Source: RGIG8748 sp045545635 (GTDB lineage: Bacteria; Bacillota; Clostridia; UMGS1810). Taken from it: DNA of 20,235 nt. The notes below the pieces were generated by a model. That model did not search any database. It had not been told where the DNA came from and saw only the letters and a list, made by a program, of their open reading frames with translations. The stretch covers positions 1-20,235 of the forward strand of contig JAZQBI010000191.1 of NCBI GenBank assembly GCA_045545635.1. The letters are read 5' to 3'. Both the position numbers and the translations under genes were made by a program. Positions within the stretch are counted from its first letter, which is position 1; each line of letters begins with the position of its first letter. This document shows positions 7,842 through 18,800 of this stretch, piece by piece.

Positions 7842-10253
7842 ATGATAAAAAAGACAATTTGGATATTGGCTGTTGCAATTGTTTTGTTCAGTGGCATGAC
7901 CTCTTTTGCTGCAGACACACAGACTATTTATGTATCTCCGGACGGCAGTGATTATGAATACGGAACTATCGAAAGACCTCTCAAAACTCTGGAAGGTGCA
8001 CGAAAAAAGATATTGGAGCTCAAAGAGGAAGGTAAAACCGTTACGGAGGTAATATTCCGCGGTGGAGAATATCGAATGCGTAAGACTAATTTTACAAGTC
8101 AAGATTCCGGCACGGAAACTATGCCTGTTGTATATAAGGCTTATGATGGTGAAAAAGTTATTTTCAAGGGTTCGGTAGAATTGAGCTTTTCGTCGACAGT
8201 TGATATTTCTGCAGATGTTGCAAACAGATTAAAGTCTGGTGTCAGGGACAAAATTCTCTGTATAGAACTTGGCAAGCAGGGTATAACAGACAGCGAAATT
8301 TCCGATGCAACCGAAAAAAATGCTTACAACACCGTGTATATGAATGGAGTGGAGGGAAGTCTTGCCCAGTGGCCCAACGGTAGCCGTTATGCTCGTTACG
8401 GTATAGTGGATGGAGGCACCAAGTCTTTTACTTATACTGACGATGAACCGAACAGATGGCAGATAGATGAAAATGCATGGATTATGGCGTATGCAAACTA
8501 TGATTATGCAAGAATGACTGCGACCATTACAGACATAGATACGGCAAATAACATTATTACGGTAAACGCTGATGCCCCGTACAATTTTTCCAACCCGTAT
8601 ACAAAGAGATGGAAGATATACAATCTCATAGAAGAGCTTGATACTCCTGGTGAATTCTACATAGACAAGGACAAAAAGCTTCTCTACATATATCCTATAG
8701 AGGGTTTAAACACTCTTGAACTGTCTGTAGAGGATAATACCATGTTGTATCTTGAGGGTGTGTCAAATGTTACCTTTTCCGGCATAACATTTTGTCAATC
8801 GGCAAGAAATGCCGTAGACATGAAAGATATAGTAAATGTTGATTTTGTCGGTTGTACATTTCAAAACATTGCAAACAGAGCCATACACGCAGTAGGAAGT
8901 CAGGCGATATCAACCGGTAAGGGTGTAAACGCAAGCGCTCTTGGCTTTATAAGTAATGATGCATCCTACAAGATGGATATAAGGAATTGTACCTTCAGCA
9001 ATATAGGCTCACTTGCAGTCTGCACTCACGGCGGAAATCCTGATAAGCTTATACCGTCGGAGAATATTATTGAAAACAATGTTTTTACTATGATAAGCAG
9101 TCGTTCCATTGATTATGGAGCAGTACGGCTTTCCGGTTGCGGAAATACATTCCGTAACAACCTTATAACTCATTGTGACGGTGCGGCAATTATGTTTGGC
9201 GGTAACAACCATCTCATAGAAAAAAATGAAATATGTGATGTAATCCGCGATGTCGGAGATGCCGGTGCAATTTATTGCGGAAAAAATCAGCTTCAAAGAG
9301 GAACAACCATTCAGTATAATTACATTCACGATATTCAGCCGCTTGATCCCGATATGAATGGCGGAACCGTAGGCATATATATGGATGATGCCCAGCAGGG
9401 AAATATAATTACCAAAAACATCATATATAATGTAAGTCTTGGCTACAATTCCAATGGTGGCGGAGCAATGAAGGTAACAAACAATGTTATGATTAACTGC
9501 GAAAAGCCGTGGAATTGGCATGATGCATGGGGTGGTAACAGTGATACTGTTGTAAACACAATGTTTGACTATACCAATCACAGTGACACATTGTCGCAGC
9601 TTGAGGCATCTATTCCCAATAAGGATATATATTATGAAGCATATCCCGAACTCAAAAAGTGGATAGAAACCAAAGCAAACCCCAAAAAAGATAATCTGTA
9701 CAGCAAAAATCTTTCGGTAGGTCCTTATCTCGGTGTTGTCAAGGCACAGGATGCAAAATATTCGGTATTTTCAACAACCGAGGGTAAAACGAATGACAAT
9801 ATGGCTGTCACTGCAACGGATGAGTTTGTTAATCCCAAAAGCCACGATTACAGACTCGTATCCGGTTTTTATCTTTCAAAGCTCCTTGAGGGAAGCTTAA
9901 CTGATGCCAATTTTGATATAAGTGATGTCGGTTTGCAACGGGCGGTAGATTTCAGTGGTGCTGACTATTGCATTAAGTACCCTGCAGACGGAAGCGAAAT
10001 TACCGATTTGAACTTTGAATGGCAGAATGCTTTCGGAGCCAATAAATATATTGTGGAGTTTTTTGAGGACGACTCCTTTACCGAGCCGGTTTTGACAAAG
10101 GAAACTCCATACAATTATCTTGACCTTGCAGATACCGAACTCAAAAACGGTACAGAGTATTATTGGAGAATAACTGCGGTAAGTAACTCCGCAAGGCTTT
10201 CCGGTAAATGGACAGGAAGCAGTGCAAACGGATGCTTCACCTTGAGTAAATAA
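7842..10253 (+). CDS. Secreted GH141-like right-handed beta-helix glycosidase
   Basis: This is an exported enzyme-like protein of 803 aa. A signal peptide (residues 1-23 or 24, ...MTSFA) is followed by IYVSPDGSDYEYGT and PLKTLEGARK, the usual opening of secreted beta-helix glycosidases. QWPNG at 176-180 and the block NLIEELDTPGEFYID (261-275) with LLYIYP are characteristic of GH141-like proteins. The beta-helix repeats occupy about 300-560. Two candidate catalytic aspartates sit in DAGAIY (D473) and GIYMDD (D515/D516), about 42 residues apart. A fibronectin-III-like domain covers about 706-803. Characterised GH141 enzymes include an alpha-L-fucosidase and a xylanase, so a fucosylated pectin or xylan is a plausible substrate. 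It has no wall anchor of its own. It starts 14 bases after the lipoprotein gene, and a longer paralogue lies at 15837. The fold is firm; GH141 membership is likely. Confidence 0.85.
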   Translation: MIKKTIWILAVAIVLFSGMTSFAADTQTIYVSPDGSDYEYGTIERPLKTLEGARKKILELKEEGKTVTEVIFRGGEYRMRKTNFTSQDSGTETMPVVYKAYDGEKVIFKGSVELSFSSTVDISADVANRLKSGVRDKILCIELGKQGITDSEISDATEKNAYNTVYMNGVEGSLAQWPNGSRYARYGIVDGGTKSFTYTDDEPNRWQIDENAWIMAYANYDYARMTATITDIDTANNIITVNADAPYNFSNPYTKRWKIYNLIEELDTPGEFYIDKDKKLLYIYPIEGLNTLELSVEDNTMLYLEGVSNVTFSGITFCQSARNAVDMKDIVNVDFVGCTFQNIANRAIHAVGSQAISTGKGVNASALGFISNDASYKMDIRNCTFSNIGSLAVCTHGGNPDKLIPSENIIENNVFTMISSRSIDYGAVRLSGCGNTFRNNLITHCDGAAIMFGGNNHLIEKNEICDVIRDVGDAGAIYCGKNQLQRGTTIQYNYIHDIQPLDPDMNGGTVGIYMDDAQQGNIITKNIIYNVSLGYNSNGGGAMKVTNNVMINCEKPWNWHDAWGGNSDTVVNTMFDYTNHSDTLSQLEASIPNKDIYYEAYPELKKWIETKANPKKDNLYSKNLSVGPYLGVVKAQDAKYSVFSTTEGKTNDNMAVTATDEFVNPKSHDYRLVSGFYLSKLLEGSLTDANFDISDVGLQRAVDFSGADYCIKYPADGSEITDLNFEWQNAFGANKYIVEFFEDDSFTEPVLTKETPYNYLDLADTELKNGTEYYWRITAVSNSARLSGKWTGSSANGCFTLSK

Positions 10254-10269
10254 CAAAGGGGGAAACTCT

Positions 10270-12945
10270 ATGAAAGCAAAAAGAATAATTGGTTTGTTGC
10301 TCGCATTTACAATGATTTGGGGTATCTACCCGATAACATTTGCAGCAGAGACAGACTACACAGATTATGTAAAAAGCGATACAATACCCGGACATATATT
10401 CCGAAACATGGATGTAACATATTTTAATGTATCCTACAACGGAAGTAACACTACCCCATATACATCGTACTTGTATGTTGATGCGCTCAAAACACATGTA
10501 ATACAGGTCACCTACGCCGAGGGCAAGAACCTCAGCAGCGCAATACCGGTATACGGCGGAGCGGTTAACCTCTATGTTCCGAGCAGTACGACAAATCCCG
10601 GAACAATGCTGGAAGAGGGCAAGAACTATGTTGTTATGGTAGATGTGCAAAATGCCGCACCCGAGGTTAATGTAGAACCGATATTTGCGGTGGATTTGTA
10701 TCCGTCAACCGGATATATGAAGGGAACCCACGATTATGCATATACGACCGTAACCGCCACAGGCGACGAGTGGGAGACATTCAAGACCACCCTTACTGCA
10801 GGAACATCAGGAACCAGTGCTTCGTATGTTTGCTACGGTATATTAAATCCGACAGCGGGAGGCTGGTATTCCGACAATGGACTGGAATCACCTCCTGTGG
10901 GTACCAAGGTTAACTTTAAGGCTACCACTGCATATATTGCAGAAGAGATTGCCTTTGATATTTCGGTTACAAACCTTACCGAAACTGAGATTTCTGCAGG
11001 CGACACAATAGAGCTTCAGGCTGAGGTTCTCAACCAGATTGAAGAAAAGGGTAAGCTTAGTCAGAACTTCACATGGTTGGCTCTTAACAAGGACAGAACA
11101 GAAATTGATACAGACATAACCATAGAAGCAGGCGGTGATGGCACTGCCATCGTTAATGTGCCTGTCACCAAGACTCCGGGAGATTATGTAATCCTTGCAA
11201 AGTCCGAGGATTACGATGGTTTCCAAAAGGGAATTGACATAAAGGTCAAAAAGCCTGTTATAAAGGATACTCCCGATGGTACAGATCCGATACATCATAT
11301 TAAGTTGGATGTAACCGATGGCAAAACTACAATGGGTGTATTCGGTTCATTGACACTCAAGGCGAGCCTTGTTGACAGTATCAACGAAATCGGAACAAAT
11401 GTTCAGAGCTTTGACTGGTATGTTTTAAATGAAGAAAGAACTGATAAAATAACCGATAATATAATCATAACAACCTCGGATGATACGACAGAGGCAGTTC
11501 TGACATTTGATACCGCCATAGAGGAAGGCAATTACTACATAGTAGCAGAATCAACAGCTGAAGAATCACTCGCTATGCGTAAGAGTATTGGATTTACCAT
11601 AGACAAATCCGGAGACATTGAAAACATCGCAGAAAGCTTCGCATCGTTTGAGGAAGAAAATATTGCAAACAAGCTTCCGCAATATGCAGAAATTCTGGAG
11701 ATTACATCTGATATTGTGACAAATGCGGATGCAACAGAAACTTCAAAGCTTATTAAAGCAAATGTATCGGAGCAGTCGCTTGAAGATAAGGACTCCATTG
11801 CCGAATACATTGTAAGGATGGCGGCAATGTCGCTTTACAACACCAATCCAAACAATGTTTCTCTCTATAATGAAGCCGGTGAGTTTTCCATTGCAGAACT
11901 AAAGCTCGAAGACAAAATTACCTCAGATATTTTGAATATATATAAGGAGCTTATGAGCAATAACGGAAGACTTAATATGCAATCACTGCTGACAAAGGGA
12001 GGTCATTCCTCATACAGTAAATTTGTCGATACCGTACAAGAAGCAATTATCCTGCATGCGATAGCCTATCCCAATGTTCTTGGTGTGGGTTATCTGGAAA
12101 GCATTATGACAGAGGATAATCTCAAAGAAATTGGAATTGAGGATTCTGTTGCTGCTATATACGGTAAGTTGTCCGATGATGTAGGAAAGCCCGCATTCAA
12201 TGAGTCGGTTGCAAGAAAACTTATAACAAAGAACCAACTTGTTTTGGAACTCAAGGATGCTCTTGAGAAAGACGAAGAGGACAAAGAGGACGAAAAAGGT
12301 GGCTCCACAAGCACAAGAGGTAATCGCAAAGACTATGGAAGCAGCGTTACCATTAAGAAAGAGCTCAAGGAGGCCACACCTGTTGTAAAGACCTTTGATG
12401 ATGTTCCTGAAGGACACTGGGCACATGCAGATATCTATTTCCTTAAGGAACTTGGGGTAATAGATGGTGTTACCGCCAATAGATTTGCTCCCGACAACAA
12501 TGTTACAAGAGAGCAGTTTCTCAAGCTTGTTTTGGAAGCATTTAAGATAAACAGCGGAACTACAGACATAGTCTTCAGCGATGCCGTAAAGGATGCGTGG
12601 TATGAAGATTATCTTAAGATTGGTGTGTCAAACGGAATTATTACGGGCAATGGTGACGGAACATTTGGTGTAGGAAAAAACGTTACCAGGCAGGATGCTT
12701 GTGTTATTATGGCAAGAGCTATGGGCATAAATGTCGAGATGTATGAACAAGCCGATTTTCTGGACGCAGATACAATTGACAATTATGCAATAAATGCGGT
12801 TTCTTCTCTTGTGGAATATACAATAATAAATGGCTTTCCGGACAAGACCTTTGGTCCACGTCTTGGATGTACAAGGGCTGAGGCGGCAACCATGATTGCA
12901 AAGGCAATCACAATCTTGAATTCTATGAAAGTGAGCGAGGAGTGA
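10270..12945 (+). CDS. SLH-anchored surface protein with a novel N-terminal domain
   Basis: This is a secreted, wall-bound protein of 891 aa with no recognised enzyme domain. The signal peptide ends near residue 25 (PITFA). Residues about 27-225 form an unassigned beta-rich domain, with YNGSN, TPYTSY, VYGGA, AVDLYP and GDEWETFKTTLTAG, which by its pattern may bind carbohydrate. Two Ig-like beta units follow (about 228-327 and 343-446), then a helical region (450-660) and a charged linker rich in D, E and K (666-700). Three SLH domains end it: about 709-757 (VTREQF), 769-818 (VTRQDA) and 830-882 (CTRAEA). These bind secondary cell-wall polymer. It starts 16 bases after the beta-helix gene, with AAGGGGG as ribosome site. 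A paralogous N-terminus begins at 19715. A role as a surface glycan-binding partner of the beta-helix enzyme is inferred, not shown. Confidence 0.88.
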   Translation: MKAKRIIGLLLAFTMIWGIYPITFAAETDYTDYVKSDTIPGHIFRNMDVTYFNVSYNGSNTTPYTSYLYVDALKTHVIQVTYAEGKNLSSAIPVYGGAVNLYVPSSTTNPGTMLEEGKNYVVMVDVQNAAPEVNVEPIFAVDLYPSTGYMKGTHDYAYTTVTATGDEWETFKTTLTAGTSGTSASYVCYGILNPTAGGWYSDNGLESPPVGTKVNFKATTAYIAEEIAFDISVTNLTETEISAGDTIELQAEVLNQIEEKGKLSQNFTWLALNKDRTEIDTDITIEAGGDGTAIVNVPVTKTPGDYVILAKSEDYDGFQKGIDIKVKKPVIKDTPDGTDPIHHIKLDVTDGKTTMGVFGSLTLKASLVDSINEIGTNVQSFDWYVLNEERTDKITDNIIITTSDDTTEAVLTFDTAIEEGNYYIVAESTAEESLAMRKSIGFTIDKSGDIENIAESFASFEEENIANKLPQYAEILEITSDIVTNADATETSKLIKANVSEQSLEDKDSIAEYIVRMAAMSLYNTNPNNVSLYNEAGEFSIAELKLEDKITSDILNIYKELMSNNGRLNMQSLLTKGGHSSYSKFVDTVQEAIILHAIAYPNVLGVGYLESIMTEDNLKEIGIEDSVAAIYGKLSDDVGKPAFNESVARKLITKNQLVLELKDALEKDEEDKEDEKGGSTSTRGNRKDYGSSVTIKKELKEATPVVKTFDDVPEGHWAHADIYFLKELGVIDGVTANRFAPDNNVTREQFLKLVLEAFKINSGTTDIVFSDAVKDAWYEDYLKIGVSNGIITGNGDGTFGVGKNVTRQDACVIMARAMGINVEMYEQADFLDADTIDNYAINAVSSLVEYTIINGFPDKTFGPRLGCTRAEAATMIAKAITILNSMKVSEE

Positions 12946-12951
12946 TAAAGC

Positions 12952-15810
12952 ATGAAAAAAATCATAACATTTTTATTGTTGTTTTCAATGCTGGCAAGCT
13001 CTTTTGCAGTTGCTGCTTCTGAGCAGACTGCAGAGACAAAGGCATTCTATGATGCAGAAAAATTACTGTTTGCTCTTGATGTATTAGATAAAGACAATTA
13101 CAATCCCCAAAAAACAATTTCCAGAGCAGAATTCGCCGGAATAATTGCCGGTATATTGACCGATGATGTTGCTGACGAAAGTGCACTGGATTATGCATTT
13201 GATTCCGACGGAGATTTTAGCGAAGAAAAAATCTTCGACGATGTTGATTCAACACTCAAGGAGTATGAAGCCATTAATACAGTGTACCAATACGGCTACA
13301 TGGTTGGTATTTCCGACACTTGCTTCGGACCGAATTTTGATATTACAAAAGGTGCAGTAATCAAGGTCCTCGTAAATATGCTCGGTTATTCAGCACTCGC
13401 AGAGGTAAAAGGTGGCTATCCTGCAGGTTATATGGAAGTTGCAAAAACCATCAAGCTTACAAGCGATGTGACCGCAGTGGCAAACGACTTTATAACTTAT
13501 GGCGAGCTTTCCAAAATACTCTCTAATGCTATGGAAATATATATTCTTGATGAAGCAAGCCTTTCGAATGATTCGTGGACATACGAAAAAAACAATGAGA
13601 CCTTTATGAAAAGATTTCTTGATTTAGAGAAGATAGAGGGCAAGGTTACCGACAATGGACTTACCACCTATTACGGAAAGTCAGCAGTCGGCAACGACTA
13701 CGCTGTCATTGATGACTTCAAAGTAAAGATTGGCAGTTGCGTCAGTGTTCGTTCTATGCTTGGAAGAGAAGTTGATGCGTACTATACCATAGACAATGAT
13801 GTGATAGGTACTTTGGTATATGTTTCTACAATTGACACTGTTCATCGCTTTGATTCCAAGGATTTTTACAGCTACGGACAAGGAAGATTAAAATATACAG
13901 ATTCTAACGGCAGAGTGATAAGTGTTTCTGTGAGTGCCAATGCGGCAGTTGTGTACAACAACAAGGTTCTTAAGCAATACACCAAGGATATTTTTGAATT
14001 TCCCTATGGTGATGTAACGCTCATTAGTTCAAAGGGCGGTTCCTCCTGTGATGTTATTATTATTCGTGACTATCTGGTAGGAAAGGTAAAAAAGACCGAA
14101 GATACTCGTCTGTATACCGAAACAATCTACAAGAGTATGTCCGGTATAAAGACTTTGGATTTTGATGCCGATTCTGTTGAAGAGGCTTTTGCATATGATG
14201 CAAACGGAAATGAAATAAAAGTTACCGACATAAAAGCTGGCGATGTTATCAGTGTGTTAAAAAGCAAGGATGGAAGCTGTCTTGAGGTCGTGGTAAGCGA
14301 TAGAGTGCCCATTGAGATTACAGCTTCAAGCAGCATAAAAACCAACGATACCATAGAACTTTTTACAGGCACAGAGGTGTACACCATTAAAGATGAATCA
14401 GACCTTGTAACTACATTGGATATAAAAAACGGAAGTAATTATGTACTTTATTTTGATTTCAAGGGCAATTTGGCATATGTATCGAACGGAGGAACTCAGG
14501 ACAGCTACAAAAAAGCATTTGTTACAAATGTAGGTAAAACCAACTCGTCCTTTGATGAACTCTATGCAATAAAGCTTTATACCGAAGACGGCGTTCTTCT
14601 GGAATTTGAAATCGGTCAAAAAATCAAGTTCAACGGATCATCCGAGGATACAAAGGATGTGTTTAGCTCACTCCAAAACGCAATAGGTGAGCTGGTGCTC
14701 TATGATTTGGATGATTCAACAGGCAAAATCGTGACATCGATTACCATGCCTTTGGAATTCGGTAAGCCGGATAACGACCACAGAGGCTGGTATTATCTCG
14801 CACCAAGAACAATAATAACAAAGCCCGATGAGTGGACGGAAGACGAGTGGAATACCTACAAGAAAGACAACGAAACCGGATATACCATAAATGGTAATAG
14901 TTTTGGAAATCTGTTTTTCTATTCCTCCGGCAATGTTAAATGTTTTACCATACCGACACTTGCGAGCGATTATGATAACGAAAGAATGTTTTCTGTTCAA
15001 TCAATGGAAAACAAAGACCGCAGATTGCTTATGAATGCATATGCCTCAGACAAGAATGCACTTGTTCCAGAGGCGATAGCGTATTCTACCGGCAAGGTCA
15101 ATGCTTCCAATCTTGACTTGACAACGGCATTTCTTATAGAAAAAATCACAAAAACGGTAAATTCGGAAGGTGACAATGTAACCAGACTCCACGGCTATCG
15201 TCTCACACAGGAAACAGTTGGTACAGCAAATGTGTTAACACTTGATTACACAGAGGACACAGTCTTTGTTGATACAGATGACAGCCAGGAATCCATACCT
15301 GTTACTATGGATCCCGCAAATCCCGGATATGATACAAAAGGCAGACCTGCAAGCATAAGCTTGCTTGAACCGGGCGATATTGTAAGATACAACATCAACG
15401 CATTAAATGAACTCAATTCCATCGGGATTTGCTATGATTACAGCGAGAACAAGGGTTATCCCATGGGCGGAATTTCCGGCGCTCGTTACTGGGGCGGTCT
15501 CTACGAGGGATATGCACTCTTTACAAACGATGGTATGATGCGTATGTCAACGGTACTTCCGCACACTCTCACGGAAACCGAACTTTCCGATCCTGCATAT
15601 ATGAAGAATATTGCAAATATGGTAACCTGCAGGGTAGAGGGAAGAGCAGTTTTTGTAGTAGAGGAATCACCAAGAGGTGTCAGCATAAGAAAAGGCACAA
15701 TAGACGATATAATGACCTATGATGATACGGGAGCTCTTGGCGAGTATGACAAGATAGTTGTACCGGCGTATCTTGCCATTACCGAAGGTGTAGTAATATA
15801 TAAGAAATAG
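12952..15810 (+). CDS. Large SLH-type exported protein with a repetitive unknown body
   Basis: This is a secreted protein of 952 aa that I cannot assign a function. The signal peptide (1-22, ...SSFAVAA) is followed by three degenerate SLH-like motifs: about 34-70 (TISRAEF), 94-146 (GISDTCFGP, DITKGAV) and 156-196 (ITYGELSKIL). Only the first keeps a TRAE-like signature, so wall binding may be weak. The body from about 225 contains at least four similar beta-rich segments (about 229-295, 377-451, 522-602, 727-832). Each ends in a 'G-D-V/I-hydrophobic' strand and a following 'DR' or 'DY' turn, suggesting tandem barrel-like units. There is no enzyme motif. The ATG is 6 bases after the previous stop, and the ribosome site GCGAGGAG overlaps that gene's end, so translation is probably coupled. 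It lies between the two beta-helix/novel-domain gene pairs. A structural or glycan-binding role at the surface is inferred. Confidence 0.83.
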   Translation: MKKIITFLLLFSMLASSFAVAASEQTAETKAFYDAEKLLFALDVLDKDNYNPQKTISRAEFAGIIAGILTDDVADESALDYAFDSDGDFSEEKIFDDVDSTLKEYEAINTVYQYGYMVGISDTCFGPNFDITKGAVIKVLVNMLGYSALAEVKGGYPAGYMEVAKTIKLTSDVTAVANDFITYGELSKILSNAMEIYILDEASLSNDSWTYEKNNETFMKRFLDLEKIEGKVTDNGLTTYYGKSAVGNDYAVIDDFKVKIGSCVSVRSMLGREVDAYYTIDNDVIGTLVYVSTIDTVHRFDSKDFYSYGQGRLKYTDSNGRVISVSVSANAAVVYNNKVLKQYTKDIFEFPYGDVTLISSKGGSSCDVIIIRDYLVGKVKKTEDTRLYTETIYKSMSGIKTLDFDADSVEEAFAYDANGNEIKVTDIKAGDVISVLKSKDGSCLEVVVSDRVPIEITASSSIKTNDTIELFTGTEVYTIKDESDLVTTLDIKNGSNYVLYFDFKGNLAYVSNGGTQDSYKKAFVTNVGKTNSSFDELYAIKLYTEDGVLLEFEIGQKIKFNGSSEDTKDVFSSLQNAIGELVLYDLDDSTGKIVTSITMPLEFGKPDNDHRGWYYLAPRTIITKPDEWTEDEWNTYKKDNETGYTINGNSFGNLFFYSSGNVKCFTIPTLASDYDNERMFSVQSMENKDRRLLMNAYASDKNALVPEAIAYSTGKVNASNLDLTTAFLIEKITKTVNSEGDNVTRLHGYRLTQETVGTANVLTLDYTEDTVFVDTDDSQESIPVTMDPANPGYDTKGRPASISLLEPGDIVRYNINALNELNSIGICYDYSENKGYPMGGISGARYWGGLYEGYALFTNDGMMRMSTVLPHTLTETELSDPAYMKNIANMVTCRVEGRAVFVVEESPRGVSIRKGTIDDIMTYDDTGALGEYDKIVVPAYLAITEGVVIYKK

Positions 15811-15836
15811 GCTAAGTATAAAGAAAGAGGAATGAT

Positions 15837-18800
15837 ATGAAAAAAATAATTTCTTTATTGATAGTAATGCTTATATCCTGCGGTATGGTAATTGTTACAC
15901 CGGCACTGGAAGAAAATGTGCTATATGTTTCGACACAGGGCAGTGATGATGCGGTAGGAACACCCGAGGCACCGCTAAAAACCCTTGACGGTGCCAGAAA
16001 AAGAGTAAGAGAACTTAAGGAAAATGGAATAAGTGTTTCGGAGGTTATCTTTCGCGGCGGTGATTACTACACAAGAAAGGTGAACTTTGATGAAGGTGAC
16101 TCTGGCACAAAGGAAAACCCAATAGTATACAGAGCCTATGAAGGCGAAACAGTTCGTTTCAAAGGCTCAGTACCGCTTGATATATCTAATGCAACTGCGG
16201 TAACTGATGCGCAGACGCTTGCTCTTTTGCGTGACGGAGCAAAGAGCAAAGTGATTGTTCTTGACCTTGCGGAGCAGGGGCTGACCGCAAACGATATGTA
16301 TGATTTTTCTGGTGTCGGCACAGGCTTTGACTCTCTTACCAAAACAGGTGGTTACAACTATCTGTACATAGATGATTACATTTGCGATATTGCTCAATGG
16401 CCCAACGGACCTCAATATGCAATTTTCGAAGCCACAAATTCTCTAAATTACTTCAAGTATCTTGACGAGGAGCCAAACCGCTGGACAACAGCAAAACACG
16501 CTTGGATTCGTGCCTATGCATCAAATGACTATTCGTGTATTGAGGCAACGCCGATTACAAGTATTGATACAGTAAACAAATATGTATACACAGACGGAAA
16601 TACGGGTTATTCGTACAAAAACCCCTGGTCCAAGAGGTGGAAGGTATATAACCTCATAGAAGAGCTTGATATGCCCGGCGAATTCTATATTGATCTGGAC
16701 AAAATGCTTCTCTACATTTATCCGCCGTATTCAATAAAGGATTCCAAAATCGAGATGGCAGTAGAGAACGATGCAATTCTCAAAATTAACAAGCTCTCCA
16801 ATGTTACCTTTTCGGGACTTGAATTTACACAGTCAAGATACCACGGAGTCGATATGAGAGACACGGTCAATGTGGATTTTGTTGATTGCAAATTCAAAAA
16901 CATAGAGGGAATTGGTTTAAATGCAACAGGCTCGGCACGAATCGTAACGGGTGATTTGCATGTGCTTACCAATTCATATGGCAGTAATGATGCCTGCTAT
17001 GATATGAATATACGAGGCTGTGTGTTCGATACCATAGGAAGCTCTGCAATAAACGCCGGTGGCGGAAACTACGATACACTCACACCATCGGGCAATATCA
17101 TCGAGGACAACTTCATCACCGCGGCAAATATGAGGGTTATCAACAGACAGGCATTGCAGGCTTATGGTGTAGGCGGTACGGTTCGCAACAATATCGTTAC
17201 CCATTCTCGAAAGCACGCCCTCAATGTTGGTGGAAACAACAATGTATATGAGCGCAACGAGTTCTATGATGTTCTGCGTGAAACTGCGGATGCGGGAGCT
17301 GTGTATCAGGGTAACAATCAGCTTCAGCGAGGCAACATAATAAGACAGAACTTTCTGCACACACTCGAGGCGGCAGATCCTTCGCTTATCGCAGGTGTTG
17401 TAGGTATCTATATGGATGATAATCAGCACGGAAACACGATAGAGCAGAACATAATCGTGGGTGCGGAAATCGGTATGAACTCAAACGGCGGCGGTGCGAT
17501 GAATTGGATCGGAAACACCGTAATAGATTCACCAAAGCCATGGAACTGGCATGATGCATGGGGCGGTGACGATCCCATCTCTACAAACACAATGTTTGAG
17601 AGAGAGAACCACAGTAACACACTCGAACTTTTACGCAGTGAGATTATGTATCCTGAGCTGTATTTTAAAACATATCCGATTCTTAAGGAATGGGTGGAAA
17701 CGGGCAAGAACCCTAAATATTTCAATGTATTCAGCGGTAACCTTTCGGTAGGTGACGGCAAGGGCAGGATTGCTGCTCAGGATGCCAAGTACGCAACCTT
17801 CTCCACAACTTTTGGAGTGGATAATGACAGTCTGGAGATTCCCTCTACCGATGCATTTGTTGACCCCGATAACAAGGATTATCGTCTAAAGAGCGAATCC
17901 GAATTGGCAAAGAAGATGCCTCGCGTGTTAAACGACACCTTCGATATAGAAAATATCGGGCTTATAAATGATATTGAGTTGGATGCTTCTTCTTCACCAT
18001 TCAGACTTCTTTATCCGCACAACGGTTCCACAGTTTCTGCCAAGGATCTTGAATTATACTGGCAGGAGGCTTTTGGTGCCAATGCATACAAGGTAATTAT
18101 AGCTACGGATCCCGAGTTTAAGAATATTGTCAAAGAGGACACATCGAAAATCAATATATACAAGTTTACCGACACCACTCCAAATACCGAGTATTATTGG
18201 AAGGTCGAAGCCATCAACAGTTCGAGAGATCTGGCATCGCAGTGGGAGAATGTCGGTGGAATCGGAAACTTTGTTGTAGGTTTGTACTCGGCACTTGACA
18301 AAACAAACCTCAATATCGCAGTAGAACAGGCAAACAAAACCATGAGTATCTCAAACGAGGGTACAGAGGTTGGAACCTTCAAGTTTGGAACTGCAGAACG
18401 CCTCAGAAACTATATTTCAAAGACTATGACACTCGCAGGACTGCGTGGCGGCAATTACAGTCAGGAAAAGCTCAATGAGAGAGTAGACTACATAACTAAT
18501 TATTATCTTGACAAAAGTCTTTTTAACAGCGGTTATCTCAATCTGGTAAAGGTTACTAACAAGGATATGTGGACAGGTACCGTCAGCGGCGGTGATGATT
18601 CCATAGAAAATATAGGATCAAAGGCTTACAACTATGTTGGAACAAAGAACTTTGGTATGGCATCGGGCACCATAATATATTGCTTTGATGCAGCATTTGA
18701 CTTGCCCGGCGACCAAAATACAACAACAGGAATGTTGAGCCTTGGTATGAACAAATTTACAAATCAGGTTTCCTATACCGCAGCCAATAAGGGGTATTAC

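Noticed and set aside
9009..9581. 190-codon open frame on the minus strand
   Set aside because: It lies wholly inside the beta-helix gene at 7842-10253, its product has no recognisable motif, and the + strand frame is clearly coding.
15837..15905. Lipobox-like L-I-S-C at residues 12-15 of the 1274-aa protein
   Set aside because: The hydrophobic stretch continues well past the cysteine and a TPA cleavage site follows at residues 21-23, so an ordinary secretory signal is more likely.
16974..17429. 151-codon open frame on the minus strand
   Set aside because: It mirrors the beta-helix region of the 1274-aa gene, at the part matching the similar shadow frame in the paralogue; it is a by-product of shared codon patterns.
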